DNA from: Pseudoalteromonas rubra
GTDB taxonomy: Bacteria; Pseudomonadota; Gammaproteobacteria; Enterobacterales; Alteromonadaceae
Assembly (NCBI RefSeq): GCF_005887095.1
Contig: NZ_PNCI01000008.1
Coordinates: 62,001-126,000, forward strand
Reading direction: 5' to 3'
Length of the DNA stretch: 64,000 bases
Of this stretch, positions 9,561-17,230 are shown in pieces (the first letter of the stretch is position 1; every line of letters begins with the position of its first letter). Below the pieces are notes generated by a model, which saw only the letters and a list, made by a program, of their open reading frames with translations, did no database searches and was not told where the DNA came from. The position numbers and the translations under genes were made by a program.

Positions 9561-9950
9561 AAACAAAAGTGCGAAGGATATTCACTTATATTTCTGTACC
9601 TTTGTGAAACCTACGAAGCGATTCCAAAAGATGTGTCGCCGAATGACCCGCTGATCACCAGGATCAACAACGGTGTGGCAGAGTCAGTAGAAAGGCCGTA
9701 TACGATTGACGGGAAATCGTTTGTTGCTGAGATCTCACCTGCTAACTTTAAGAATAAGAAAAGTAACAAGTTTCAGAGCCATTTTCCGCACCTCAGAGAA
9801 GCGCGTATTGAATATGCGATTATTTCAATGGCTCCCAAGCAAGCAATACAAGTTCAATCTTGCAGGTTATGTGTCGTAACTCATAACACCGCACTCTATA
9901 ATTCACCGATAACGGTGAATTATAGAGTTACAGCTAACATCAACACATAA
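9561..9950 (+). pseudogene. Gene remnant without start, unknown family
   Basis: The frame is open from 9561 (after a TAA) and only a GTG at 9633 could start it. The middle part (PYTIDGKSFVAEI, then FPHLREARIEYAIISMA) looks like real protein sequence, but the tail runs into a palindromic operator and reads as noncoding DNA. I judge it the remains of a larger gene cut at both ends, possibly a phage or plasmid function. I cannot name the family. A short GTG-started protein is the alternative. Confidence 0.35.
9893..9928. promoter_or_regulatory. Palindromic operator 1 of the hipB-like gene
   Basis: Perfect inverted repeat with 16-base arms, ACTCTATAATTCACCG and its complement, separated by ATAA. 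A TATAAT hexamer lies inside each arm. The core TCACC-N6-GGTGA recurs 40 bases downstream, in front of an XRE-family gene, which suggests autoregulation by that protein. Confidence 0.65.
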
Positions 9951-9952
9951 AA

Positions 9953-9968
9953 TCACCATTAACGGTGA
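9953..9968. promoter_or_regulatory. Palindromic operator 2 of the hipB-like gene
   Basis: TCACCATTAACGGTGA repeats the core of operator 1 (TCACC-N6-GGTGA, same spacing). It overlaps the first possible GTG start of the downstream regulator, so repressor bound here should block its own expression. Confidence 0.6.
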
Positions 9969-10339
9969 ACAAACTTGTTATTTATTCACACTCCCCTGTA
10001 ATCACTGATATTGATGAATATTGGCGTAAAGCGATGGCTAAGAAAGTGACAATCTCAGAAATGCCTGAGACAGAATTTATTGAGAATGCGAATGTATTGG
10101 GGCAACTGATTAAAGCAAAGCGTACAGCAATGAATATGAAACTCGTTGACTGCGCTGCGCTTTGCAATGTGGGGGTCAACACCTTGTCGCGCATTGAGAA
10201 TGGCAATGACAATTGCACCCTTGCTGCTGTGTTTGCAGTTCTACACGGACTGGGTATCAAACTCACGTCACCGTCGCTTTCCCCTCTATCTACAGCGCAA
10301 GATGATAGTCACCCGGTCGGTAATGATGAATGGATATGA
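9965..10339 (+). CDS. HipB-like XRE-family antitoxin/regulator
   Basis: A helix-turn-helix protein. The XRE domain spans roughly residues 45-100 (LGQLIKAKRTAMNMKLVDCA, then VGVNTLSRIENG). The GTG at 9965 lies inside operator 2 and has no ribosome site, so the ATG at 10034 (MAKKVTIS, 101 residues) may be the true start. Its stop overlaps the start of a HipA N-terminal fragment, which identifies it as the antitoxin of a HipBA-type locus. The two palindromes upstream should be its binding sites. Whether the regulator still matters is unclear, since the partner gene is cut short. Confidence 0.7.
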   Translation: MNKLVIYSHSPVITDIDEYWRKAMAKKVTISEMPETEFIENANVLGQLIKAKRTAMNMKLVDCAALCNVGVNTLSRIENGNDNCTLAAVFAVLHGLGIKLTSPSLSPLSTAQDDSHPVGNDEWI

Positions 10340-10623
10340 TGACTATGGCAGCAGAATATACCTTGTTTGTCTATTTGGCGGATCGTCGTATTGGCACCTT
10401 AACCCTAGATAAAAATACAAACCTGCTCAAACTAGAATACGAACCAGATTGGAAACTGACAGGCTTCCCGCTTTCCCCAGCTTTAACGCTGGACAATACG
10501 CACTCACCAGAAGTCGCCTACAACTATCTCGATAACGCGCTACCAGAGGGCGAGGCACGACAGCTTTTGTCAGAACATCTCGGAGTCTCAGAGAAAACTG
10601 CAAGACATCCAATTGCTGAATAA
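10336..10623 (+). pseudogene. HipA N-terminal fragment (or HipS-like protein)
   Basis: About 95 residues matching the N-terminal subdomain of HipA kinases: a beta-rich start (EYTLFVYLADRRIGTLTLD), FPLSPALTL, and DNALPEGEARQLLSEHLGVS. HipA normally continues with the ATP-binding and catalytic regions, but here the frame stops soon after SEKT. Translation is coupled to the regulator, since the ATG at 10336 overlaps its TGA. The simplest reading is a deletion of the kinase part. An alternative is a stand-alone HipS-like subunit, as in three-part HipBST systems, but no HipT-like gene follows. Confidence 0.65.
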
Positions 10624-10959
10624 AAAATATGTGCGTCATATTCGTACAGCAGTAGCCCATATCCACATGACTAAAACTTGGCCAACAAGGGCAGCTTCAG
10701 AGAAGAAAGATAGCTATTAAAGGGATGTTTTATACTCAATCAGAACCAAGTTACACTTTTCTGCGCGTAAAAGCGTGTAATGCAAGCAGAGTAGTCATCT
10801 GTATATTTTAATGAATGGAAAAATCCAGCAGTTAGGGGTCTACATAAAGTGACTTTATGGGTAACAACCTGTAGACCTTTTGCTGGGCTTACAACCTTTC
10901 AGTCACCCCTCAATCAGTTTTTTGCTAACGTCCTTTGGCCAGCCTATTAGCTTCATCGT
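10624..10959. other. Gene-free stretch with a frame remnant and a folded repeat
   Basis: The first 100 bases continue an open frame shifted by one from the HipA fragment. It reads KLQDIQLLNKKYVRHIRTAV and onward to a stop at 10718, as if the tail of another gene had been joined here. A three-part inverted repeat follows at 10825-10886. The remainder shows no gene. Confidence 0.5.
10825..10886. repeat. Nested inverted repeat, 62 bases
   Basis: Outer arms CCAGCA/TGCTGG (10825-10830, 10881-10886), middle arms GGTCTAC/GTAGACC (10837-10843, 10871-10877), and an inner hairpin CATAAAG-TGA-CTTTATG (10843-10859). The strand can fold into a long stem with side loops. No T-run follows, so it is not a typical terminator. 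Confidence 0.55.
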
Positions 10960-11187
10960 TTAAAGCAAATCACGCAAGCGATTTAACAATGCTTTACGAC
11001 TATTATTCGCCACAACAAAGCGCTTAAAACGTTGTTCAAACGCCGTTTCATCCTCTTTAAACTGGTAGGCCTCAAACAGCTGATACAGAAAGCGTGATGC
11101 CGCATCGTAACCACTGGCGCAAGTTCGATCCGCTTGCTCTTGTGCTTGCTGCCAGTAGTGCTCACGCCGATTGTAAACATCCGTCAA
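10960..11187 (-). CDS. C-terminal part of the frame-broken upstream protein
   Basis: A 75-residue frame with only a TTG start at 11187; it is open back through and beyond 11219 without a stop. Its sequence (CASGYDAASRFLYQLFEAYQ, then FKRFVVANNSRKALLNRLRDLL) has the character of the C-terminal end of the family to which the upstream 286-residue ORF belongs. That ORF ends in the A-run GCAAAAAATTAG, and a -1 shift there joins the two into one protein of about 370 residues. So this is probably not a separate gene but the displaced end of it, through mutation, sequencing error or ribosomal frameshifting. Confidence 0.5.
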   Translation of the reverse strand: MTDVYNRREHYWQQAQEQADRTCASGYDAASRFLYQLFEAYQFKEDETAFEQRFKRFVVANNSRKALLNRLRDLL

Positions 11188-11216
11188 CGCTTTTTCTTTT
11201 TCTGCTTTTTCGATGG

Positions 11217-12077
11217 CTAATTTTTTGCGAGCGCTGCGGCTTGCTCTTGCTGTAATTGGCTTTTCGCTTGCTCGATGAAAGGGGAAATTACCTCGGGGGT
11301 TAACCAGTATTGATAGATCTCGCCTGTGTTGGCAGGTTCTTTTCGCGTCAGCGCTAAGGCTTGGTGTCGGGTTAGCTGGCCTTGCTCAAACAGCGTGCGT
11401 AAAAGCGTGTCTTTCTCTACTTGCGAGAGATTATGGAGCCACGTATCAAACTGAAATTGGGTTTGTTTGGCTTGGTGACTGGGTTGCTCCTTCAGCACCA
11501 TGGCCAGAGCCTTAACTAATGCTAAGGGAATATCATAGAGTGCCGCAAACGCCTGCACTTCTTCATTAAGGTGCTCAAAATCGAATTGGATTAACGGCAC
11601 TCGCTCAACGTCATCATTAAAATCAAACGCTTTGAGCCACATAAAGTACACAAGGCGCCAATCCCCTTGCATTAACCCGCTGCGTAAAGCGGCTAAATGC
11701 TGGAAAAAGTCGTCAGCATGCTCATCGTCAAAATATTCGTAGTACTCTTCAATGGAAAAAATCAGCAGTTGCCACTCATCGTTTTCGTGAACATGAAGCC
11801 CATCACTTGAAAAGCTAAGTACAGCTTCAGGGAGCGTTCCTGCTGGTAGCTTGATGTAGGCATCGATTGAGCCCCAGTTGGCATAGTAAAAACCGATATC
11901 AAAGTATTTTAACATCAGCTCAAAAGGCTCTGCCTTTAGGTCGCCGTAGTTGTAATACACCTGAAAGGACGTAGCGCTTATCTCGGCACGGCTTGAAATC
12001 GTTCTGAGTGCTTGTCGCGCTTTAGCGTGTAAATACCCATCCAGACACTCAAATTTATAGTATTGATATTCGCTCAC
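11217..12077 (-). CDS. Hypothetical protein, probably frame-broken at its 3' end
   Basis: A 286-residue protein starting GTG at 12077 with AAGG five bases upstream. The N-terminus (MSEYQYYKFECLDGYL, then ISSRAEISATSFQVYYNYGD and LMLKYFDIGFYYANWGS) resembles a widespread uncharacterised family I recall as opening MSEYQYYEFQAIDRPL. No enzymatic motif is visible. The C-terminus is a Gln/Ala-rich helix that continues in the -1 frame (see 10960-11187). It follows the SEC-C gene by ten bases and should be in the hipB-hipA transcript. Its link to a HipA kinase is suggestive but unproven. Confidence 0.65.
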   Translation of the reverse strand: MSEYQYYKFECLDGYLHAKARQALRTISSRAEISATSFQVYYNYGDLKAEPFELMLKYFDIGFYYANWGSIDAYIKLPAGTLPEAVLSFSSDGLHVHENDEWQLLIFSIEEYYEYFDDEHADDFFQHLAALRSGLMQGDWRLVYFMWLKAFDFNDDVERVPLIQFDFEHLNEEVQAFAALYDIPLALVKALAMVLKEQPSHQAKQTQFQFDTWLHNLSQVEKDTLLRTLFEQGQLTRHQALALTRKEPANTGEIYQYWLTPEVISPFIEQAKSQLQQEQAAALAKN

Positions 12078-12087
12078 GATGACCTTG

Positions 12088-13092
12088 CTATGTATTTATT
12101 GTGAATTGAAAAGTTTGTTTCAATAAAGGCTGTACCTGAACCACTCTGGCGACGGGTTCAGCGTTTAAAAAACTTCTTGGATCAAGGGTCACAAATCCCC
12201 AAAACTGCAAAAATCGCTCAATAAATCGTGATTCGATGAGCATGCTTAAGTTTCTTTCTGGCGAGAAGTAATCATCTGCTGGGAAACCCTGTAGTAAATC
12301 GGGGAAAGCTGTCATTACTTCTTTCACAAGCTGATCCACACTGCTGTGACTTTGAATACGCCACAGCATAAACAGCCAAAAAGTGCGCAAGTCGGCATCA
12401 AACTCAAAACCGTCCAAATAGCCCCAGTTATATTTGCTGATGGCGGCTTCTAACATAGGTTTAAAAAATGCTTGTATACCTGACACCTGATACTGCTTTT
12501 GCGCTGATTTTTTCACATGGTAGCGGCCGCTACGTCGATAAATAATACCGCTAATTTCGGCAAGCACTCGGGTGTAGTGCAAGGCATTAAACTTGTCTTC
12601 GTTGCTGCCCGCAAACTCACTGATGCTAATGTTACGTTCGAATTGAGCAACGGCAAATTCGGGCAATAACTCACTGGCTTGTTTGACTAATTTAGTCGGC
12701 AAGTTGCCTTTGCTCGTGGCTTTGAAGGAGCCGCTTTGCGCCATCGCTTCATCCAGAATGAGGGCTAAATAGCGCATCACTGGGCTGGCAGCAAGGCTGT
12801 CTGGCGTACTGATTGTGATCCACTGCAATTCAGTAAAAGGCGCATACAGCCAATTGGACATCTGCGTTGGCGTCACGCCACAAAAATCGGGATGAGGTTG
12901 ATTATTGCGATCCTGAACTTTGTGTTGCAAAGCTGCGTTGAGTTCATCAAGGCTCCAATTTGGATTCATTGCCAACATAGATTCAACATCATCGAAAACT
13001 TGGGCATGTTGCTTGGAAACGCTGCTCATACAACAACGTTTAAATTTTTTCCCACTGCCACAATGGCAAGGATCGTTTCGGCCGAGCTTCAT
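12088..13092 (-). CDS. SEC-C motif protein
   Basis: A 334-residue protein. The N-terminal KLGRNDPCHCGSGKKFKRCC is a textbook SEC-C zinc motif (CxCxnCC) of the type found at the end of SecA; here it is at residues 2-21. The remaining 310 residues are helical, with no motif I know. ATG at 13092 with AAGGG seven bases upstream. It lies 19 bases after the hipA stop and ten before the next gene, so the four genes look like one operon. The SEC-C motif suggests binding to a ribosome or protein partner; the exact job is unknown. Confidence 0.75.
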   Translation of the reverse strand: MKLGRNDPCHCGSGKKFKRCCMSSVSKQHAQVFDDVESMLAMNPNWSLDELNAALQHKVQDRNNQPHPDFCGVTPTQMSNWLYAPFTELQWITISTPDSLAASPVMRYLALILDEAMAQSGSFKATSKGNLPTKLVKQASELLPEFAVAQFERNISISEFAGSNEDKFNALHYTRVLAEISGIIYRRSGRYHVKKSAQKQYQVSGIQAFFKPMLEAAISKYNWGYLDGFEFDADLRTFWLFMLWRIQSHSSVDQLVKEVMTAFPDLLQGFPADDYFSPERNLSMLIESRFIERFLQFWGFVTLDPRSFLNAEPVARVVQVQPLLKQTFQFTINT

Positions 13093-13111
13093 TGTTGTCC
13101 CTTCTTAATTG

Positions 13112-14461
13112 TTATAGAAAAAGCGCTGCATTTTCTTGTTTGCGCTGATCCAATGTCTTAGCAATCGCAGACACTATTGTTTTACTGATCCCTTGCTGCT
13201 GTGCAAGATACGTAAATTGGCTGATGGCTTCTGCTACTTCTTCAATGACTTGCTGTGCATCATGCCAACTCCGATAGCCAGCACTGGTCGCTAGTTTTTG
13301 CATCACTTTAAGCGGTGGCGCTTTACCATAACCTCCGAACGCAGTGGCGTGTTCGTTGAATGGATGTGGGCTGTAAGTAACATCGTAAAAAGGTGCAGGA
13401 TCCCATTGACCGTCATCCGCTTGCAAAAACGCCCAGTTTTTACTGTGGTCGTCTTGATTAGACGACAGCAGGTTAAAAATGGCGCGGCGAAATTGCAGTT
13501 GTCCAGCAGCAGGAGATTTACACAACTGACGGCTGGCTTTAATCAAGTCAATATAATCTAAACTTGGCGTTCTAAAGTCTGCATCCAGCAGCCCGCAAGC
13601 GCTGTGCATATGTAGGCGACCTGAACTGCGATTGCCGCTTAAATTGGTCTGTTGAGTGACAAAATCAAAACGCTTAAGCGCCAACCAGGCAGACGCACCG
13701 CTTGTAGGTGGTGCTTCAATGAGTCGCCATTGCGGCGGTTGACACTTAGCTTGCTCAGCCATTTGCAAATAAACCGCCTCACACAAACCTTCTTCATGAC
13801 CGAGCGCTAGATTCTTCGAGGTAAATTTAATCAGCCAAGCCTCATCTCCAGGCTGAGCGAAGGTTCGACAATGCTGAGTTTCTCCAGCAGGCATATAAAT
13901 CTGCGCCTTGGGCCTTGCTCCCCCCGAACTACCACCGGCGACTAATGCAGCCAACACCTGTTGAGTATGCCCATCTAACTCATCCTGGTTGTCGTCTATA
14001 TAATCTGACATTGAAGCATCGAACAGCGTTTGCGCTTCTAAACCCAAGGTTGCTAAATCAATATCCGCGTTCGTCGTGGTTGAGAACTCAGACACCGGAG
14101 AAAAAGACAATGCTCCCATGCCTTTATCACCGACAAAGGCTAGTCTATCCATCGCTGTTATTTGATTAGGCAGGATGCCCTTTTGCCGGAAAATACGATC
14201 TTGTAACAACATACCCCAGCCATCGGGCAAACAATCTCCAAATACGCCATGTACACCTTGATGCGGCGCTTTAGGTGCGACTTGAACTTGTGTGCTCGCC
14301 TGTAAAGTATAGGGTGATAAATTACCAAACTGCTGCAAATAGCTGTCTGCATACTGGAAAAAAACACCTTGCCGATTCTGAGCCAAAACCCCTACAGCAC
14401 CCAGCTCTCCTGAGCTTAACGTGCGAGTTACTGTGAGCTTCTGAATAGGTTTAAAACTCAT
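13112..14461 (-). CDS. HipA-family serine/threonine kinase toxin
   Basis: A full-length 449-residue HipA-like kinase. It has the N-terminal subdomain (GVLAQNRQGVFFQYADSYL), the glycine-rich ATP loop GGSSGGARPKA near residue 175, the lysine strand AWLIKF and LKRFD. The catalytic loop NLLSSNQDDHSKNWAF lies near residue 335 (Asp-Asp-His-x-x-Asn), and the metal aspartate is in FYDVTYSPH. HipA kinases of E. coli phosphorylate glutamyl-tRNA synthetase and cause persistence; the target here is unknown. All key residues are present, so it should be active. It overlaps the antitoxin gene by 11 bases and heads a SEC-C/unknown gene pair. Confidence 0.88.
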   Translation of the reverse strand: MSFKPIQKLTVTRTLSSGELGAVGVLAQNRQGVFFQYADSYLQQFGNLSPYTLQASTQVQVAPKAPHQGVHGVFGDCLPDGWGMLLQDRIFRQKGILPNQITAMDRLAFVGDKGMGALSFSPVSEFSTTTNADIDLATLGLEAQTLFDASMSDYIDDNQDELDGHTQQVLAALVAGGSSGGARPKAQIYMPAGETQHCRTFAQPGDEAWLIKFTSKNLALGHEEGLCEAVYLQMAEQAKCQPPQWRLIEAPPTSGASAWLALKRFDFVTQQTNLSGNRSSGRLHMHSACGLLDADFRTPSLDYIDLIKASRQLCKSPAAGQLQFRRAIFNLLSSNQDDHSKNWAFLQADDGQWDPAPFYDVTYSPHPFNEHATAFGGYGKAPPLKVMQKLATSAGYRSWHDAQQVIEEVAEAISQFTYLAQQQGISKTIVSAIAKTLDQRKQENAALFL

Positions 14462-14741
14462 CTTTTAGTACCTCATCAATACTAGAGGGCATAGTAGCGC
14501 GCTCTTTGTTAGGCACTGTGAGCTCGTATAACCGCTCAAGCGAATCGAGGGTCTGCCATAGCAATAGCAATTGGCGAAATGAAATTTGCCCGGTCAACTC
14601 AAATTTCTTAATGGTGGCCGCAGGTACGCAGCTTCGTTCAGCCAACGCAGCTCGTGACAGTTTTGCGCGTTGGCGTGACTCCCGCAAATAAGCTGCATAG
14701 GCTTGGCTTACATCGGTATCATCAAGTAAGGTAAAATTCAT
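14451..14741 (-). CDS. HipB-like XRE antitoxin
   Basis: About 96 residues from MNFTLLDD (14741). The helix-turn-helix is AKLSRAALAERSCVPAATIK. The frame is open to an ATG at 14774, but that codon lies inside the first operator and on a TATAAT box, so translation from 14741 is more likely. It overlaps hipA by 11 bases, the usual antitoxin-first order. By family it neutralises the kinase and represses the operon through the twin palindromes just upstream. Confidence 0.78.
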   Translation of the reverse strand: MNFTLLDDTDVSQAYAAYLRESRQRAKLSRAALAERSCVPAATIKKFELTGQISFRQLLLLWQTLDSLERLYELTVPNKERATMPSSIDEVLKDEF

Positions 14742-14755
14742 TCGCAACGGCCGCA

Positions 14756-14773
14756 TGGATACAATAATATCCA
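14756..14773. promoter_or_regulatory. HipB operator 1
   Basis: TGGAT-N8-ATCCA palindrome, close to the E. coli HipB site TATCC-N8-GGATA in layout. It covers the -10 region (TATAAT on the minus strand) of the hipBA promoter. Confidence 0.65.
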
Positions 14774-14796
14774 TTATAGCGAAATAAAACTAAAAA

Positions 14797-14814
14797 TGGA
14801 TACTATTGCATCCA
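14797..14814. promoter_or_regulatory. HipB operator 2
   Basis: A second TGGAT-N8-ATCCA palindrome, 41 bases from the first, centre to centre (about four helical turns). The repeated motif and spacing suggest paired repressor dimers acting on hipBA. Confidence 0.65.
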
Positions 14815-14887
14815 ATACTGAGTGACGTGTTGAAAAATCACTCAATAACTTATTGAAATTTGTCAAGGTCTAGAACACCACTCAAGA

Positions 14888-14906
14888 AGCAGATCCAGAA
14901 TATTGA
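14888..14906 (+). repeat. Right direct repeat of the island (attR-like)
   Basis: Exact second copy of the 19 bases at the end of yicC. A strong terminator follows 39 bases later and was probably the original yicC terminator. No in-frame stop follows the repeat for over 100 bases. Confidence 0.78.
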
Positions 14907-14944
14907 ACAATGTTTTTTTGAGCCTCTTTTGGCTTACTATACCA

Positions 14945-14969
14945 AGCCCCAGCTGCTGGGGCTTTTTTG
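14945..14969 (+). terminator. Rho-independent terminator, likely the former yicC terminator
   Basis: Stem AGCCCCAG/CTGGGGCT, loop CTG, then six T. No plus-strand gene ends nearby except by way of the right repeat, so it appears stranded from yicC by the island. Confidence 0.75.
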
Positions 14970-15039
14970 TTCAACACTCCCGCGTTTCATTTCCTCTGCC
15001 GCCCTTCGTGCAGATATAACAAAATGATTAGTATGCTCT

Positions 15040-16287
15040 TTAATGAATGCCCAAAGTTTTAAGGGCGTGCGCAAAGCTGCGGAAATGTTCACTAAACCTG
15101 GTTGTGGGCACTCCCGCCATTAACACGCGGATCTCATAAATTTGCGCTTGCGTAGGCTGGATAAATGAACGGTTATAGTCATCCCCCCAATTCGCCAGCT
15201 CTGATTTAATCTGACCTTCATCAAACATAAAAACGACCTGTTCGTTTGACATTAGCATCAGTAAAAATACCACTCTTTCCCACTTATTGATTTGATGAGA
15301 TAGCGCGACACATGCTCGTGCGGTATGCGGATGATCTGAGCCACAAATGATATCCATCAACGCTTTCGCATTCAGGTAGACCTGTGTTTTTACAATCAGT
15401 CTTGCTGCCTCCTTACATACTGAAGGAGAGGGATCTTTAAGCCCGTTCAACAGATAAGCCTTACTATTGTGGGAGTCTAACTTCAATAAACTGTTTAGCG
15501 CCTGCTTTCTGAGAGAGGGTGCGCCATGCTGATAAAAACATTTTATTTTGTATAGTGCATCAACACACTTCAGATAGCCAAGCCCCCAGATAGCCGCCTT
15601 AGTACTTGAGTCTTTAGTTAGGTGCTCCCTGTAAAATGCCACAACATCAATACCATTTTCCAGGCAGTGCTTTACAGCCAGCTCACGTACCGACGAATGG
15701 CGATCAACCAGCCCTTTTTCAGCAACCTGAGCTCTGTAAGTGGCCATTAGTAGGTGCTTTAATGAGGCTTTTCGGATTGGCATAAACTTATCATTTAATA
15801 AGCTTAGGTAGTACTTCTCCAGCACTTGCGGATAGTGAACGCCAGACCAACGAAAAGCATGAGCTCTGACTAAGACATCTTTACTCGCAAAAGCCATAGG
15901 CAACAGCGTTTGGGCATCAACAACCTGATGTTCAATGACTAAATTCAAGCAGAGCCTGGCTACATAACTGTTTGCGCTTTGCACAGCTGCCAACAAATGG
16001 CCTCGGTTTGTATCTGTTAACAGCAAAGTCTCCACTTGTCGAATAACATCTTGATGATTGGCTCTATGGCAGTCCTGTAGATGATATACTTGAGGAAGGC
16101 ACTGAATAAAGGCCTCAACATTTTCGTCTACCATCAATTTGCTCAACGCTTTTACTGCCGCATCTCTAACTTGAGGCACCCAATCATTCACGCGGATAAT
16201 TAGACAGGGAATAGCCACCGGATCGCCCATCATACCTAGTCTTAAAACGGCGTTTTCTCGTTTGTGACCGTCATAATCCTGACTCAA
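15040..16287 (-). CDS. HEAT-repeat protein
   Basis: A 415-residue all-helical protein with repeated HEAT units, such as RENAVLRLGMMGDPVAIPCL, WVPQVRDAAVKALSKL and LKDPSPSVCKEAARLIV. Such repeats form a curved solenoid for protein binding. No catalytic motif, signal peptide or membrane segment is visible. The only near start is TTG at 16287. The frame is open ten codons further (EAATIEELIK), which looks like real HEAT sequence, so an ATT start or a lost start is possible. It stands alone between the island end and a divergent lipoprotein gene. Partner unknown. Confidence 0.65.
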   Translation of the reverse strand: MSQDYDGHKRENAVLRLGMMGDPVAIPCLIIRVNDWVPQVRDAAVKALSKLMVDENVEAFIQCLPQVYHLQDCHRANHQDVIRQVETLLLTDTNRGHLLAAVQSANSYVARLCLNLVIEHQVVDAQTLLPMAFASKDVLVRAHAFRWSGVHYPQVLEKYYLSLLNDKFMPIRKASLKHLLMATYRAQVAEKGLVDRHSSVRELAVKHCLENGIDVVAFYREHLTKDSSTKAAIWGLGYLKCVDALYKIKCFYQHGAPSLRKQALNSLLKLDSHNSKAYLLNGLKDPSPSVCKEAARLIVKTQVYLNAKALMDIICGSDHPHTARACVALSHQINKWERVVFLLMLMSNEQVVFMFDEGQIKSELANWGDDYNRSFIQPTQAQIYEIRVLMAGVPTTRFSEHFRSFAHALKTLGIH

Positions 16288-16490
16288 CTTAATGAGCTCT
16301 TCAATGGTCGCTGCCTCTCAGGTTGAGTATTTCTATTTAAGGTTAATTTTTTCAACTGACTGAATAATTGCTGCAAGTCATACACAATAGCGCCTTTTTA
16401 AATATGCCCGATTAATCTGTCGACACCAATTGAAACACAATCGGGGGACAGTTAACATCATCGTGCAGTCAAATAAAAAGGAATATGGAC

Positions 16491-17093
16491 ATGACAAAAA
16501 TAACATTTCTCAGCAGGCAAGCTCTCATCTCCAGCGTGGCGGTGCTTTATCTCGCAGGTTGCGGCTCATCAGACTCCAGCGCTGCACCATCAGTACAGAA
16601 TACAAATGAGCGTGCAGAAACAAAAACACAAGTTTGGAACATTGATGCTTACGCTCAACATTGTACTGGGGTGGCACAACAACTATGCCTCAGGGTCAAA
16701 CCCTCTGATGAGGAAAGCTATTCATTGCATTATGGCTTGATTGAAGGGTTTGAATATCAATGGGGCCACCATTACCAGCTAGAGGTGACAGCGTCTGAGG
16801 TAAATAATGCGCCTGCCGACGCATCAAGCAAAAAGGTTCAACTCAAAGCCATAAGCTCGGTAAAAGAGGATAATATTGGGACTGAATACATTCTGTCAGA
16901 TGTCAATTTACAGCCAGATACACTGGTGTATGATGACAAAGAACAAGGCTATCGTTTCTTGGGTAAACCCTTTACCTGCACCGAATATGTAGACTGTGAC
17001 CAGTTGTATTCTATGCGAGCAACAGGCGCCAAAGTAAACCTAACCTTCCGTTACGAAGGTAACGCCAATATCGCTCTGCTCAACTGGAATTAA
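16491..17093 (+). CDS. DUF4377 lipoprotein
   Basis: A secreted lipoprotein. The signal sequence ends in the lipobox LAGC near residue 24, followed by a Ser-rich linker. The body contains the DUF4377 pattern (paired cysteines in HCTGVAQQLCLRV, then YGLIEGFEYQWGHHYQLEV). ATG at 16491 has AAGGA eight bases upstream; the ATG two codons earlier (16485) is too close to that site. The protein should be anchored in the outer membrane facing the periplasm. Function is unknown; DUF4377 often accompanies META domains in heat-shock-like lipoproteins. About 200 residues. Confidence 0.8.
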   Translation: MTKITFLSRQALISSVAVLYLAGCGSSDSSAAPSVQNTNERAETKTQVWNIDAYAQHCTGVAQQLCLRVKPSDEESYSLHYGLIEGFEYQWGHHYQLEVTASEVNNAPADASSKKVQLKAISSVKEDNIGTEYILSDVNLQPDTLVYDDKEQGYRFLGKPFTCTEYVDCDQLYSMRATGAKVNLTFRYEGNANIALLNWN

Positions 17094-17230
17094 TAGCTGC
17101 GGCATCTGCATTAGTCGATGCCACATTATTTTTAGGCGCAGAGAGCTACTTTGACTCCATTGACTTCACCATTGCGGTTGAGAACACCTAATTGCGCGCA
17201 AAACGAAGGTGTGCAGGCGTATCTGGCAGA

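Noticed and set aside
10825..10886. Integron attC site
   Set aside because: The flanking GTTRRRY and RYYYAAC core sites are not present and there is no integron integrase.
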